64,000 bases of DNA, from the NCBI GenBank assembly GCA_003153315.1, contig PLYA01000056.1:84087-148086 (forward strand), read 5' to 3'. A program made the translations under genes and the position numbers. The DNA comes from Bacteroidota bacterium (GTDB lineage Bacteria > Bacteroidota > Bacteroidia > B-17B0 > Aurantibacillaceae). A model generated the notes under the pieces. The model did not search any database and was not told the DNA's origin. It worked only from the letters and a program-made list of their open reading frames with translations. Numbering within the stretch: position 1 is the first letter of the stretch; each line of letters opens with the position of its first letter. This document shows positions 20,190 through 29,855 of this stretch, piece by piece.

Positions 20190-20192
20190 ACC

Positions 20193-21035
20193 ATGAACAG
20201 AATCATTTTTAGCTTATTACTTATGGCCTGCTGTGTGTTTACAGCCTGTACGAAAGTAATTAACGTAGATTTAAATTCGGCAAACCCTGATATAGTAGTT
20301 GATGCCGAGGTTACAGATAGCGTAACTTCATATACCGTTAATCTTACACAAACCGTAAACTTTAGCGATAACAATATTTTCCCGGTGGTAAATGGAGCTA
20401 CGGTTGTAATAAGGGATAACGCAGGCAACAGCGAAACACTTGCAGAAACAAGTCCGGGGAATTATATTACATCGCATCTGCAGGGAGTTGATGGTAGAAC
20501 GTATTACTTATCTATTACCTCTAACGGAAAAAAATATACAGCAACTTCAACTATGCCTTATGGTGTTGCTTTAGATTCCGTGATAGCAGATACTACTTCT
20601 CATCGTGGAGGTGGTGGTTTTGGTGGGCATGGAGGTGGAAGTACTACCCCTGCTGTTCCAAATGTAACAGTAAGAGCTGTATTTACTGACCCGAAAGGAG
20701 TAGCTAATTACTACCGATTGATTGAATATGTAAATAGGGTGCCTAACTATAATAACATTGCTATTGTATCCGATCAGGGGCAGGATGGTTCTCAAATTAC
20801 TGAAAATGTAGTTAGACGGGATACCAGTATACATGCAGGAGATACGGTAAAGGTGGTATTAGAAAGTATTGACGCCAATGTGTATGAATATTACCGAACG
20901 CTTAAGCAGGTAACCAAAGCACAAAATGGCATACAAACTACCGTTCCGGGAAATCCTACTACCAATTTAAGCAATAATGCTTTAGGATTCTTTAGTGCTT
21001 ATGCTGTGAGGTCTAAATACGTTATTGCACCTTAA
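20193..21035 (+). CDS. DUF4249 lipoprotein, partner of the preceding receptor
   Basis: A 280-residue predicted lipoprotein with lipobox CVFTAC (Cys near residue 19). The body shows the DUF4249 pattern: PDIVVDAEVTDSVTSYTVNLTQTVNFSDNN, VVNGATVVIRDNAG, and a later RLIEYVNRVP region. An insertion of HRGGGGFGGHGGGS at about residues 132-145 is Gly/His-rich; His clusters like this can bind metal but that is speculation. Cotranscribed with the receptor and convergent with the bat cluster, whose last gene ends 7 bases away. Confidence 0.87.
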   Translation: MNRIIFSLLLMACCVFTACTKVINVDLNSANPDIVVDAEVTDSVTSYTVNLTQTVNFSDNNIFPVVNGATVVIRDNAGNSETLAETSPGNYITSHLQGVDGRTYYLSITSNGKKYTATSTMPYGVALDSVIADTTSHRGGGGFGGHGGGSTTPAVPNVTVRAVFTDPKGVANYYRLIEYVNRVPNYNNIAIVSDQGQDGSQITENVVRRDTSIHAGDTVKVVLESIDANVYEYYRTLKQVTKAQNGIQTTVPGNPTTNLSNNALGFFSAYAVRSKYVIAP

Positions 21036-21041
21036 TAGTTT

Positions 21042-23624
21042 TTAAAACATACCCAAATCAGGGGTGGCAATAAAGCCTTCGTTTCCGTTGGCTAATTGTA
21101 TGGCGGTATAATCAGGATTAATGCTTAGCACATTTACTTTAGTGCCCTCATGCAAACTAAATTTAGATTTTGAGGTGGCGTTGGGCTCGCTAAACACTTT
21201 TACCTCGGGTGAGATGATAATGGCTTGCGTCTTTTTATTTAAGTTATGTAACGTGGCATAACCCACCGTTAACGAAAACACAAAGGCCATCACAAACAAA
21301 CTGCCAGACCAAAACCCTGTACGCTTTAGTACCACATTGCCGGTGCTTACAAACAATACAAAAAACAAGGCAGCGGCTAACAAACAAACAATAGTGGCGT
21401 AAGCCCAACCATTGGTGCTAAACAAACCATACAATCCCGATTTAATGGCATTGGTAAACAGGTTTTCTTTGGCATCTATCTTATCAATAACCTTGGTGTT
21501 GGCTATGCGGAGGTTGTTTTTTACATTGCCATCGGTAGGGTTTAGTTTGTTTGCCAGCTCATAATTATAAATAGCCTTGCCCAATTGGTTATCTTTATAA
21601 TAGGCATTACCTAAATTGTAATATAAAGCAGCGGAGGTTTTACCTTCTTTTAAAATATTTTCGTAGTAGGTTATTACATTTTTATATTCTTTCTTGTTGT
21701 AGGCTGCAACGGCATCATTTTGCGCAAAACAAAATGAATTTATAAGTAAAGCCAAAAGAACAAAAAGCAGGGAGCTTTTTACTTTTGAATTATCACTTTT
21801 AACTTGCTTACCCAGTTCATTTTCAATAGCTGTAATTAAACTGATGGTGTTGTTATATACCAAATTCAAATCCTTCTCAGCGGCAGAGGGTGCGTAGCGT
21901 GCATACTCACAATCGTTAAGCGTACCAATTAGTTTATTTATGGTTTCAGCACTTACATATTTCTTAATGAGGTTTTCGGTGATGCTATTTTTAGATAAAT
22001 CTGCCACGGGTATGTTCAGTTTAAAACTTACATAACTGTTAAGCGCAGTAAGCACTTCGTTATAAAACTCATCTTGTTTGTTCTGGTTTTTAAACTTCTC
22101 TGCCAACGTTAACTGCTTTCGGGCAATTTTAAGCGCGCGTCTTTGTTTAACGCTCACCACATCGCTTTGCGATTTTAAATAATTATTCCTTGCTGCCACA
22201 AAGCCAATAAACAAAGTGGCAATTAAACCCAATATGCTATAATGCCTCCAGGAAGAGAAGAACTCCTCATCCACAGGATGCAATCTTAAGTCGCCTGTTT
22301 TTATGTAGCGTATATCATTCTCTTCGGTTTGAATTTCGTGTTTTGGATTATATACCTGGGCACCGCCCACCGAGTTAGGGTCGGGTGCATCAACAGTAAT
22401 CTTTACTTCGGGAGAAGGCAAGATTACGTATTGCTTTTTCTCAACATCAAAATAAAAGAAGTTAATATCCTTTAAAACATATTCGCCTTCCTTACGCGGA
22501 ATAACTAGATAATCATAGGTTTTGGTACCGCTAACACCACCTATTGTATTAATGCTTTCACTTATTTTAGGATCATAGAGCTCAAAGCCATCCGGGAAAT
22601 TAATCTTTGGTGTAGAGGCTAAATTTATATTTCCTGTTCCACTGATGGTTAGTTTAAGATTTATACTCTCGTTAGCTTTTACCTTATTATGGTTTATTTT
22701 TGCATTAAAGCTGAACTTACCTACTGCTCCAGTAAAGTTTTCAGGTTTACCTTTCTCAGGCAGAGGCATTACTTCTATCGTTACGGGTTTACCTTTCACT
22801 TTAACAGCCACATCTTGTCCGCCACCACCAAAGAACTGGTCGAACAAGGATTGTGGTTTTGTTTGCTGTCTTACTATGCAATCAATCTCGATAGGCTCTA
22901 TCGTTAACTTACCTGTACGTTGCGGAAATACATACGTTTTACTAAACTCGGCAACATAATAATTTATGCCATCTAAGTTCTCTTGCGTTAATTGAATTTG
23001 TCCTTTATGCTCTTCATCCTTACTCCAAAAACCATTATACTCAGGTGGATTAAAATTTTGAAACCCGCGCAAAGTACCACGGCAATATACTTTTTGGGTA
23101 ACAACTAGTTGCTCGCCTAAGTAACATTGCTTTTTACTTAGATAGGTGCGTACAAATAAATCTTCACCACTTACATTTTGTGCCGGTTGGCCATTATTAC
23201 TGCGGGCAGGATTTTGACTTTGTTGCTGTTGTTGCGGATTACCTTTAACTACTTCAATGGCAATAGGATTAGATTCTGCTTTAGCTCCATTAACGGTTGC
23301 CGAAGCAGTACCAATAGTAAACTTACCTTCTTTGCGGGCAGCTATCATGTATGAGTAGCTAACCGTCTGACTCATATTCCCATTTGCAATCTGCATACTC
23401 GTAGACTGGTTAGGGCCGCTATACACATCAAAATCAGGAAAAGCAGATGGTTTAAACCCCGACATATTGCCATTAACTGTAAACGAAATCTGGAACACTT
23501 CGCCTACGGCAACTTTATTCTTACTTACCTGCGCTACTAACTTTTGAGCAATAGAATTATACGACAGGAGAATTGCAATTCCTGCTAAAACAAAAGAAAG
23601 TATTTTATTCGTTTTAATTCTCAC
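21042..23624 (-). CDS. batD: BatD-BatE fusion protein
   Basis: One 860-residue reading frame containing what are usually two genes. BatD part: signal peptide 1-26, periplasmic beta domains, transmembrane helix about 458-480, then a cytoplasmic helical segment to about 600. A second hydrophobic stretch about 615-633 ends in NSFCFAQ, looking exactly like a BatE signal peptide, and is followed by TPR repeats (AAYNKKEYKNVITYYE, AALYYNLGNAYYKDNQLGKAIYNYE), two more helices about 736-790 and a terminal SH3-like domain. I find no ATG near the junction that could start a separate batE. Last gene of the moxR-bat cluster. Confidence 0.9.
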   Translation of the reverse strand: MRIKTNKILSFVLAGIAILLSYNSIAQKLVAQVSKNKVAVGEVFQISFTVNGNMSGFKPSAFPDFDVYSGPNQSTSMQIANGNMSQTVSYSYMIAARKEGKFTIGTASATVNGAKAESNPIAIEVVKGNPQQQQQSQNPARSNNGQPAQNVSGEDLFVRTYLSKKQCYLGEQLVVTQKVYCRGTLRGFQNFNPPEYNGFWSKDEEHKGQIQLTQENLDGINYYVAEFSKTYVFPQRTGKLTIEPIEIDCIVRQQTKPQSLFDQFFGGGGQDVAVKVKGKPVTIEVMPLPEKGKPENFTGAVGKFSFNAKINHNKVKANESINLKLTISGTGNINLASTPKINFPDGFELYDPKISESINTIGGVSGTKTYDYLVIPRKEGEYVLKDINFFYFDVEKKQYVILPSPEVKITVDAPDPNSVGGAQVYNPKHEIQTEENDIRYIKTGDLRLHPVDEEFFSSWRHYSILGLIATLFIGFVAARNNYLKSQSDVVSVKQRRALKIARKQLTLAEKFKNQNKQDEFYNEVLTALNSYVSFKLNIPVADLSKNSITENLIKKYVSAETINKLIGTLNDCEYARYAPSAAEKDLNLVYNNTISLITAIENELGKQVKSDNSKVKSSLLFVLLALLINSFCFAQNDAVAAYNKKEYKNVITYYENILKEGKTSAALYYNLGNAYYKDNQLGKAIYNYELANKLNPTDGNVKNNLRIANTKVIDKIDAKENLFTNAIKSGLYGLFSTNGWAYATIVCLLAAALFFVLFVSTGNVVLKRTGFWSGSLFVMAFVFSLTVGYATLHNLNKKTQAIIISPEVKVFSEPNATSKSKFSLHEGTKVNVLSINPDYTAIQLANGNEGFIATPDLGMF

Positions 23625-23631
23625 TTACTCT

Positions 23632-24315
23632 TTACCAGTCTTTATCAATGTTTTTCTTTTCAGCGTTCTCGTCTTTATTCTTCTTCTTCAATTGCATTTT
23701 CTGTTCATTATTCTTTAAAGCATCTAACATACGTTGTGCCTCTTCTTTACTCATTTGGGGTTGTTGCTGCTCAGGTTTTTTATCTTTGTCCCCTTTATTA
23801 TCCATCTTCTTTTTCTCATCTTTCTTATCCTTATCATCCTTCTTTTGCTGCTTATCTTTATTCTCCTGGTTTTTCTTTTGTTGTTCCTGTAATTTCTTCA
23901 ACGCATAAGCAAGATTATAACGAGTATCTTCATCTTTAGGATTCATTTTTAAAGAGTTCTTATACGCCGTAATGGCTTCATTATAGCTCTTGGTTTTTAA
24001 ATACGAGTTACCTAAATTATGGAAAGCCTTCGACATGGTATCTTTATTGTTAGAAGTGCTGTTCTTTATATAGGTATCATACTGACCGATAGCATCCGTA
24101 AATTTACCTTGCTTATAGTAAGCGTCTCCCAAATTATAATTAGATTTATAATAGTTGTTTTTGGCTTTCAACGCTTCAGAATAATAACCTTCTGCTTCGC
24201 CGTACTTTCCGCCAAAATAACTGTTGTTCCCTTCTCTAAGAATTCGCTTCTCCTTTTGTGCAAAAGATAGAGCAGCAGTTAAACAAAACAATATGAAGAA
24301 AAACCGTTTCATCAC
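23632..24315 (-). CDS. batC: BatC, TPR protein of the Bat cluster
   Basis: A 227-residue secreted TPR protein: signal peptide (FFILFCLTAALSFAQ), two to three TPR motifs (YKSNYNLGDAYYKQGKFTDAIGQYD, AFHNLGNSYLKTKSYNEAITAYK), then a very charged Lys/Asp/Gln tract about 145-190 and the conserved C-terminal SKEEAQRMLDALKNNEQKMQ found in BatC proteins. Likely a periplasmic partner of the vWA proteins BatA/BatB. Its start overlaps the batB stop by 4 bases and batD follows after 7 bases. Confidence 0.92.
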   Translation of the reverse strand: MMKRFFFILFCLTAALSFAQKEKRILREGNNSYFGGKYGEAEGYYSEALKAKNNYYKSNYNLGDAYYKQGKFTDAIGQYDTYIKNSTSNNKDTMSKAFHNLGNSYLKTKSYNEAITAYKNSLKMNPKDEDTRYNLAYALKKLQEQQKKNQENKDKQQKKDDKDKKDEKKKMDNKGDKDKKPEQQQPQMSKEEAQRMLDALKNNEQKMQLKKKNKDENAEKKNIDKDW

Positions 24316-25343
24316 TTTTTAAATAAATTTAATTTTCTCCACCAGATATTAATGCGTTCACTAATTAAAAACTCAATCAACAAAAACAATAAGCTTGCTC
24401 CAATAAACCATTGAAACTGGTCCTCATAATCAGTATACATTTTAGATTCGAATTGCTTTTTCTCTAATTCATTTACTTTATCAAGCACTGCACCTAAACC
24501 CACATCGGCATTGCTTGCTTTTACATAAACGCCATTTGCCGCGCCTGCTATTTCCTGCAATATCTTTTCGTTCAGTTTGGTAACAACCGTGTTACCCTCT
24601 TTATCTTTTTTATACCCCGAAGGAATTCCATTATTATAAACCGGAATGGGAACTCCCGCATCAGAACCCACGCCAATTGTATTGATGATAATTCCTTCCT
24701 TGCCTGCCTCTTCGGCGGCTTTAATGGCGTCTTCTTCATGGTCTTCCCCATCAGTAATAATGATAATGGCTTTATTCTTACCTTCATCTTTCCCGAATGA
24801 TTCTTTTGCCTTTTCAATAGCAGTACTTATATCGGTACCCTGTCTTTCAATAATATTAGGCGTAATGGCATTTAAAAACAATTTAGCCGAGGCGTAATCT
24901 ATAGTAATAGGTAATTGCGTATAAGCCTCTCCTGCAAAAACAACAATCCCTATTCTGTCGCCCTGCAGTTTATCAATCATCTGCTCTATAGCTTGCTTGG
25001 CGCGTTCCAAACGATTAGGCTTTAAATCTTCTGCCAGCATAGAATTTGATACATCCAGACAAATCATAATATCAGCCCCTTCACGCTTCACATCCTGCAT
25101 TTTACTCCCTGTTTGCAGATTACAAATGCCTAATATTAAAAAGATAAGAGCAAGGGTGTATAAAATAAACTTTACTGTTTGTTTACTTCTTGATACATCA
25201 GGTATCATAGCTAATATTAAAGGATAGTCACCTAGTTTCTTCAGCATTTTCTTACGTGATGCAATAGCTAAAATAAAAACAAGCACCACTAAAGGAACCA
25301 ACGTTAGTGCCCACAAATATTCTGTATATTGAAACTTAAACAT
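24312..25343 (-). CDS. batB: BatB, vWA-domain membrane protein
   Basis: A 343-residue protein: two N-terminal helices, vWA domain about 90-290 with a complete MIDAS motif (CLDVSNSM, Thr in ITIDYASAK region, ITDGEDHEEDA), and a C-terminal helix (FQWFIGASLLFLLIEFLI). The Bat proteins were named for aerotolerance in Bacteroides fragilis; molecular role remains uncertain but MoxR-vWA pairs act as chaperone-like complexes. It abuts batA (stop and start adjacent). Confidence 0.95.
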   Translation of the reverse strand: MFKFQYTEYLWALTLVPLVVLVFILAIASRKKMLKKLGDYPLILAMIPDVSRSKQTVKFILYTLALIFLILGICNLQTGSKMQDVKREGADIMICLDVSNSMLAEDLKPNRLERAKQAIEQMIDKLQGDRIGIVVFAGEAYTQLPITIDYASAKLFLNAITPNIIERQGTDISTAIEKAKESFGKDEGKNKAIIIITDGEDHEEDAIKAAEEAGKEGIIINTIGVGSDAGVPIPVYNNGIPSGYKKDKEGNTVVTKLNEKILQEIAGAANGVYVKASNADVGLGAVLDKVNELEKKQFESKMYTDYEDQFQWFIGASLLFLLIEFLISERINIWWRKLNLFKK

Positions 25344-26360
25344 TTAGGGTAATGAACGGATTACAGTTTTTTTAATTACAAATTCTAACAAAAGAAAGAT
25401 AGCTGCTGCAATAGCAAAAGGTAAAAAATGTTCTGCTTTATTAGAGAAACTCTTTTCGCTGATAATTGATTTCTCCAACTTATCAATCTCCTTATAGACG
25501 GTTCTTAAACTTTCATTATCTGTTGCCCTGAAATACTTTCCTCCTGTTTCTTCGGCAATTTTAGTCATGGTGTTTTCATCCAAATCCACGTCCACATATT
25601 CGTACTCCATTTGCCCATTAGGGAAAATAGATACCGGTGTTAATGCCTTACCCTTGGTACCCACACCAATGGTATAGACGCGCACTCCAAATGTTTTGGC
25701 AATATCTCCTGCTGTAAGTGGTGCAATCTCTCCCACATTATTCACTCCATCAGAAAGTAAAATAACCACTTTGCTCTTTGCTTTACTTTCTTTTACGCGA
25801 GAAACTGCATCTGCTAATCCAAGTCCAATAGCTGTCCCCTGCCCTACTGAACCTGCGGCTATATCAGCAAATAAGTTTTTTATAACTGTATGGTCTGTTG
25901 TAAGCGGACATTGTGTAAAAGCTTCACCACCAAAAATTACAAGGCCAATTCTATCGTTAGGACGCGAATCAATAAACTCTTTAGCTACTTCTTTAGCAGC
26001 ATCTAAACGGTTAGGTTTAAAGTCTTTTGCCAGCATGGAATAAGAAACATCTATCGCCAATACAATATCAATCCCTTCTGTTTTTACATCTTTCCAACTG
26101 CTACGAGATTGAGGACGGGTCAGTACTAAAATTAAAAGAGAAACAGTTAGTAACCTGCACACAAAAATGACATGGCGCAGCATGGCTTTGTAAGAAGGTC
26201 TTATAGTACCTAAATTCTGAAATGAAGAAAAATTAAACTCAGCTTCCTGTTTTTTTAGTTTCAATAAATACCAGCCAATCATTAAAGGCAACAGCAGAAA
26301 CAGCCAAAAGAATTGCTTATCGGCAAACGTAATATCCTTTATGCTATGCAGTATATCCAC
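25344..26360 (-). CDS. batA: BatA, vWA-domain membrane protein
   Basis: A 338-residue paralogue of BatB. N-terminal helices (FWLFLLLPLMIGWYLL, VCRLLTVSLLILVL), vWA domain with MIDAS DVSYSM and LLSDGVNNVGE, and a C-terminal helix. The PNRLDAAKEVAKEFI segment after the MIDAS matches the equivalent segment in BatB. Adjacent to the 326-residue membrane protein upstream and BatB downstream with no gap, so all are made from one transcript. Confidence 0.95.
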   Translation of the reverse strand: MDILHSIKDITFADKQFFWLFLLLPLMIGWYLLKLKKQEAEFNFSSFQNLGTIRPSYKAMLRHVIFVCRLLTVSLLILVLTRPQSRSSWKDVKTEGIDIVLAIDVSYSMLAKDFKPNRLDAAKEVAKEFIDSRPNDRIGLVIFGGEAFTQCPLTTDHTVIKNLFADIAAGSVGQGTAIGLGLADAVSRVKESKAKSKVVILLSDGVNNVGEIAPLTAGDIAKTFGVRVYTIGVGTKGKALTPVSIFPNGQMEYEYVDVDLDENTMTKIAEETGGKYFRATDNESLRTVYKEIDKLEKSIISEKSFSNKAEHFLPFAIAAAIFLLLEFVIKKTVIRSLP

Positions 26361-27341
26361 TTATTGAGTAACTGAATTATTTTCTTCTGTTGGGTTAATT
26401 GGGTCTTCACGTTTAGTGCCGTTCACAAAATCAAATGCATTGTTCAAAGTCATATCATTTTCAACCTCAATAGGAATTACTTTGGCAAACTTTACATAAT
26501 CTGCCAATGTTAATACCTGTTTTAATTTCTCTTTACTTATCGTATCAATTACCTGCGAGTTCATTATTTTAAATATCTCATCAGAAGTAAGCTCCATTGC
26601 AGCCACTCCATAGCGTTCTTCTATATATGCTCGCAACGTATCCGATATAAGGGTATGGTATTCTTTATATTTACCCTCCTGCCATAGCTTTTTGTTTTTA
26701 ATTTCTTCCAAAGCATTAAGTGCCGTAATATGTGCAGGTACTTTTGGTTTAGGTGGTTCAATAATAACAGGTTTCTTTTTAAGTACTTTTCTCAATATGA
26801 AAATGATTATAACAATTACAATAACCGCAACCAGTCCACCATAAACAAATGGCAGATACTCATGCCAGTCAAACGGTTCATCAAATGGTGCTTTAATATC
26901 TTTAATGCTCTTTTCAGCAGTATCAACAGGTAAGGTATAAACAGCTAATAACAAAGCATCTGTTTCAACAGGTTTGGCAGTGTCATTATTTACAATAAAT
27001 GCAAAAGGTGGTATAGCCCAAAACCCTGAATCAACTGAGGTTACGGTAATGGTTTGATGCTGCTGGATTTCATCGGGTTTATTTTTATCAGGAATAGTTG
27101 TATCTATTTTAGACACATTAACTACCTCAACTTCCTTACGCAAGGTATCACCAATTACAGGCCATTGTATGTTTAAGTTCTTTTGAGTAGCTTTATACTT
27201 AACATATAAGTCAATTTTAGACTGTTCACCAATTCGGATCTTGTTGGTATCCATCATAGCAATAGCTTCAACCTGAGCAAGAGAAAAGAAGGTATTCCCT
27301 AATAGTAGTATGAAGAAAAGATATTTAATTTTTTTAATCAT
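26361..27341 (-). CDS. Bat-cluster single-span membrane protein
   Basis: A 326-residue protein with signal peptide (residues 1-22, ending FSLAQ), a periplasmic beta-rich region with EVEVVNVSKIDT and WAIPPFAFIV, one transmembrane helix about 172-192 (FVYGGLVAVIVIVIIIFIL), and a cytoplasmic helical tail with YHTLISDTLRAYIEERYGVAAMELTSDEI. This layout is that of the BatD-like or DUF4381-related proteins that sit between DUF58 and BatA in Bacteroidota. Function unknown, presumably a membrane partner of the vWA proteins. Confidence 0.8.
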   Translation of the reverse strand: MIKKIKYLFFILLLGNTFFSLAQVEAIAMMDTNKIRIGEQSKIDLYVKYKATQKNLNIQWPVIGDTLRKEVEVVNVSKIDTTIPDKNKPDEIQQHQTITVTSVDSGFWAIPPFAFIVNNDTAKPVETDALLLAVYTLPVDTAEKSIKDIKAPFDEPFDWHEYLPFVYGGLVAVIVIVIIIFILRKVLKKKPVIIEPPKPKVPAHITALNALEEIKNKKLWQEGKYKEYHTLISDTLRAYIEERYGVAAMELTSDEIFKIMNSQVIDTISKEKLKQVLTLADYVKFAKVIPIEVENDMTLNNAFDFVNGTKREDPINPTEENNSVTQ

Positions 27342-27353
27342 CCTATGTAATTA

Positions 27354-28220
27354 CTACGCTCGTTTTTTAAATAAAGTCATAAGCGGCTTTATATAACCTT
27401 CATGCGTACTTATCTTGGTATAATCTACTCCTGCACGAGAGAAAGTTTCTTTTAGCTTGGCATCTGTTTTTACCTGCTGTAATTTTAGCTCGTGCTGAAA
27501 AGCATTGCTGCTTGTATCCACCCAAATGTTCTTTCCAGTTTCGTTATCTTTTAATTTTATTAAGCCAATCTTAGGAATCTGCATTTCGGTTTTATCATAA
27601 ATGCGCAAGGCTACTATATCATGCTTTTTATTGGCAATTTTAATGGCATCGTCAAAGTTGTTGTCAATAAAATCAGAAATAACAAAAGCAATGCTTCTTT
27701 TTTTAATTACGTTAGTAAGGTATTTTAAGCCTAACGAAACATTGGTACCTTTATTTTCTGGCTCAAACTTTACAAGTTCTCTAATTAATCTAAGTATGTG
27801 TGACTTACCCTTTTTAGGCGGAATGAATTTTTCTATCTTATCACTAAAAAAGATAAGGCCTATCTTATCATTGTTTGTAGCTGCCGAGAACGCAACTACC
27901 GCACAAAGCTCTGTAATTAAGTCTTTTTTAGTTTGTGCATGAGTTCCGAAATTACCCGATGCACTTACATCAACCACCAACATTACATTCAGCTCGCGCT
28001 CTTCTTCAAAAACTTTTACGTAGGTATTTCTAAGACGTGCGGTAACGTTCCAGTCAATAGTTCTTACATCGTCTCCCGGGGTATATTCGCGCACTTCGCT
28101 AAAAGCCATACCCCTTCCCTTAAAAGCACTATGATATTCTCCCGAAAATATCTGAGAGGATAATCCGCGTGTTTTAATTTCTATTTTACGAACTTTCTTT
28201 AAAAGCTCTGAAGTTTCCAT
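27354..28220 (-). CDS. DUF58 vWA-like protein of the MoxR-Bat cluster
   Basis: A 288-residue soluble protein with the DUF58 signature FSEVREYTPGDDVRTIDWNVTARL (residues about 41-64, split here as two halves of one motif) followed by a vWA-like fold with VVDVSASGNFGT. DUF58 proteins are always found with MoxR AAA+ ATPases and are thought to be their adaptor or target. It is 41 bases downstream of moxR and 12 bases upstream of the next gene. Confidence 0.93.
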   Translation of the reverse strand: METSELLKKVRKIEIKTRGLSSQIFSGEYHSAFKGRGMAFSEVREYTPGDDVRTIDWNVTARLRNTYVKVFEEERELNVMLVVDVSASGNFGTHAQTKKDLITELCAVVAFSAATNNDKIGLIFFSDKIEKFIPPKKGKSHILRLIRELVKFEPENKGTNVSLGLKYLTNVIKKRSIAFVISDFIDNNFDDAIKIANKKHDIVALRIYDKTEMQIPKIGLIKLKDNETGKNIWVDTSSNAFQHELKLQQVKTDAKLKETFSRAGVDYTKISTHEGYIKPLMTLFKKRA

Positions 28221-28261
28221 AAGTGTTTTCTATCTATATAAAAGCAGAAAGGATTAAACTA

Positions 28262-29260
28262 CTAAGGAACCTCAACCGTATTCAGTATCTCATTAACAAT
28301 ATGCTCACTGGTGATGTTTTCAGCTTCTGCTTCATACGTTAAACCTATACGGTGACGTAATACATCCAGACATACAGCACGCACATCTTCAGGAATTACA
28401 TACCCTCTGCGTTTAATAAATGCATAAGCTTTTGCAGCCAATGCTAAATTTATACTGGCACGTGGCGAACCACCAAAGCTGATAAGACCTGCAAATTTTT
28501 CTAATTTATAATCTTTAGGGAAACGGGTTGCAAAAACGATGTCTACAATGTAACGCTCAATTTTTTCATCCATATAAACATCACGGGCCACACCACGAGC
28601 TTTAATAATATCTTCTGGTTTTAATATTACGTTAGGTGTTGGCATGCCTTCTGCGGATATATTACTGGCAATAATTTTTTTCTCATCTTCTTTAGTAGGG
28701 TAAGTAATTACCACTTTCAACATAAAACGATCTACCTGTGCTTCGGGCAATGGGTAGGTTCCCTCCTGCTCTACCGGGTTTTGTGTGGCTAATACTAAAA
28801 ATGGATTAGGTAATTTAAAGGTTTGGTCGCCAATGGTTACCTGCTTTTCCTGCATGGCTTCCAGTAAAGCACTTTGCACTTTTGCCGGAGCACGGTTAAT
28901 CTCATCTGCCAAAACAAAATTGGCAAATAAAGGACCTTTGCGTACAGAAAACTCTTCTTTCTTTTGGTTGTAAATCATAGTACCAACCAAATCGGCAGGT
29001 AATAAGTCCGGCGTAAATTGTATGCGGCTAAATTGCGCATCTACACATTTTGCCAAGGTATTAATGGCTAATGTTTTTGCCAAGCCAGGTACACCTTCCA
29101 GTAAGATATGGCCATTACTTAATAAGCCAATCATCAGGCGCTCTACCATGTGTTTTTGCCCTACAATTACCTTGTCCATTTCGGCTGTAAGCAAGTCTAC
29201 AAAAGCACTTTCGTGTTGTATGCGTTCGTTTAATTCTCTTATGTCTGTCATAGTATCCAT
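28262..29260 (-). CDS. moxR: MoxR-family AAA+ ATPase
   Basis: A 332-residue ATPase: Walker A-type LLEGVPGLAKT, Walker B FVLADEINRAPAK, sensor ATQNPVEQEGTYPLPEAQVDRF, and RYIVDIVFATRFP in the lid. First gene of a seven-gene minus-strand cluster (moxR, DUF58, membrane protein, batA, batB, batC, batD/E). MoxR ATPases are chaperone-like remodelers acting with the vWA partners encoded next to them. The start at MDTMTDIRELNERI could alternatively be the Met three residues later. Confidence 0.96.
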   Translation of the reverse strand: MDTMTDIRELNERIQHESAFVDLLTAEMDKVIVGQKHMVERLMIGLLSNGHILLEGVPGLAKTLAINTLAKCVDAQFSRIQFTPDLLPADLVGTMIYNQKKEEFSVRKGPLFANFVLADEINRAPAKVQSALLEAMQEKQVTIGDQTFKLPNPFLVLATQNPVEQEGTYPLPEAQVDRFMLKVVITYPTKEDEKKIIASNISAEGMPTPNVILKPEDIIKARGVARDVYMDEKIERYIVDIVFATRFPKDYKLEKFAGLISFGGSPRASINLALAAKAYAFIKRRGYVIPEDVRAVCLDVLRHRIGLTYEAEAENITSEHIVNEILNTVEVP

Positions 29261-29415
29261 ATTTTGCGTGTTAAAATTAATAAGATTTTATTTTTTTGAT
29301 TTGATTTTTATCATTTCTTAACATTGATTTAATCATTTTGATCTACCATTTACTCCAACTCAAAAAGGTCTCAAAATTTACAGATTGAAACCTTTTATTC
29401 ATAAAGTAATATTAC

Positions 29416-29802
29416 CTATTTTGGTTGCGGAGCCGGGTTTGTAGCCGGTTGCTGCTGCGGTTGTGCAGGAGCTTGTTGTGCACCGGGTGCTTGCTGTGGC
29501 ACATTAGCAGGGGCAGATATCATACCTTCTGCTTTTTTACGGGTTACAGATTCTGTTCCGGCAGAAGCATCGGTGGTAGCAACTTGTTTTTTAGGTGTTC
29601 CTAACAGGCAAAGTACAAATAAGGCAATGGCAAAACCCCATGTTGTTTTTTCTAACACATCAGCAGTACGCCTTACGCCCATTATTTGGTTATTGGAAGC
29701 AAATGAACTGGAAAGCCCACCGCCTTTAGAATTTTGAATTAATACGATTAGTGCAAGTAATATGCACACTATGATAATTAGAACTGAAATAAGACCACTC
29801 AT
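29416..29802 (-). CDS. secG: Preprotein translocase subunit SecG
   Basis: A 128-residue membrane protein with two helices (residues about 5-22 and 54-72) separated by the SecG loop NSKGGGLSSSFASNNQIMGVRRTADVLEKTTW, of which the GGGLSSSF and ADVLEKTTW parts are diagnostic. A Bacteroidota-style Pro/Gln/Ala-rich tail of about 40 residues follows. Part of the SecYEG channel. The upstream hypothetical gene ends 53 bases before it. Confidence 0.95.
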   Translation of the reverse strand: MSGLISVLIIIVCILLALIVLIQNSKGGGLSSSFASNNQIMGVRRTADVLEKTTWGFAIALFVLCLLGTPKKQVATTDASAGTESVTRKKAEGMISAPANVPQQAPGAQQAPAQPQQQPATNPAPQPK

Positions 29803-29855
29803 AAATTTACTTTTACTTTACGTTGTTTTTAATTTAACTTATCGTTCTTACTTTT

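Noticed and set aside
21700..21830. Frameshift or stop between batD and batE
   Set aside because: Read on the minus strand, the frame is continuous through the junction with no stop and no start codon for a separate gene.
29317..29338. Pho-box-like CTTAACATTGA, TTTAATCATTT
   Set aside because: The second unit is poor and no plus-strand gene follows; it lies between minus-strand moxR and secG.
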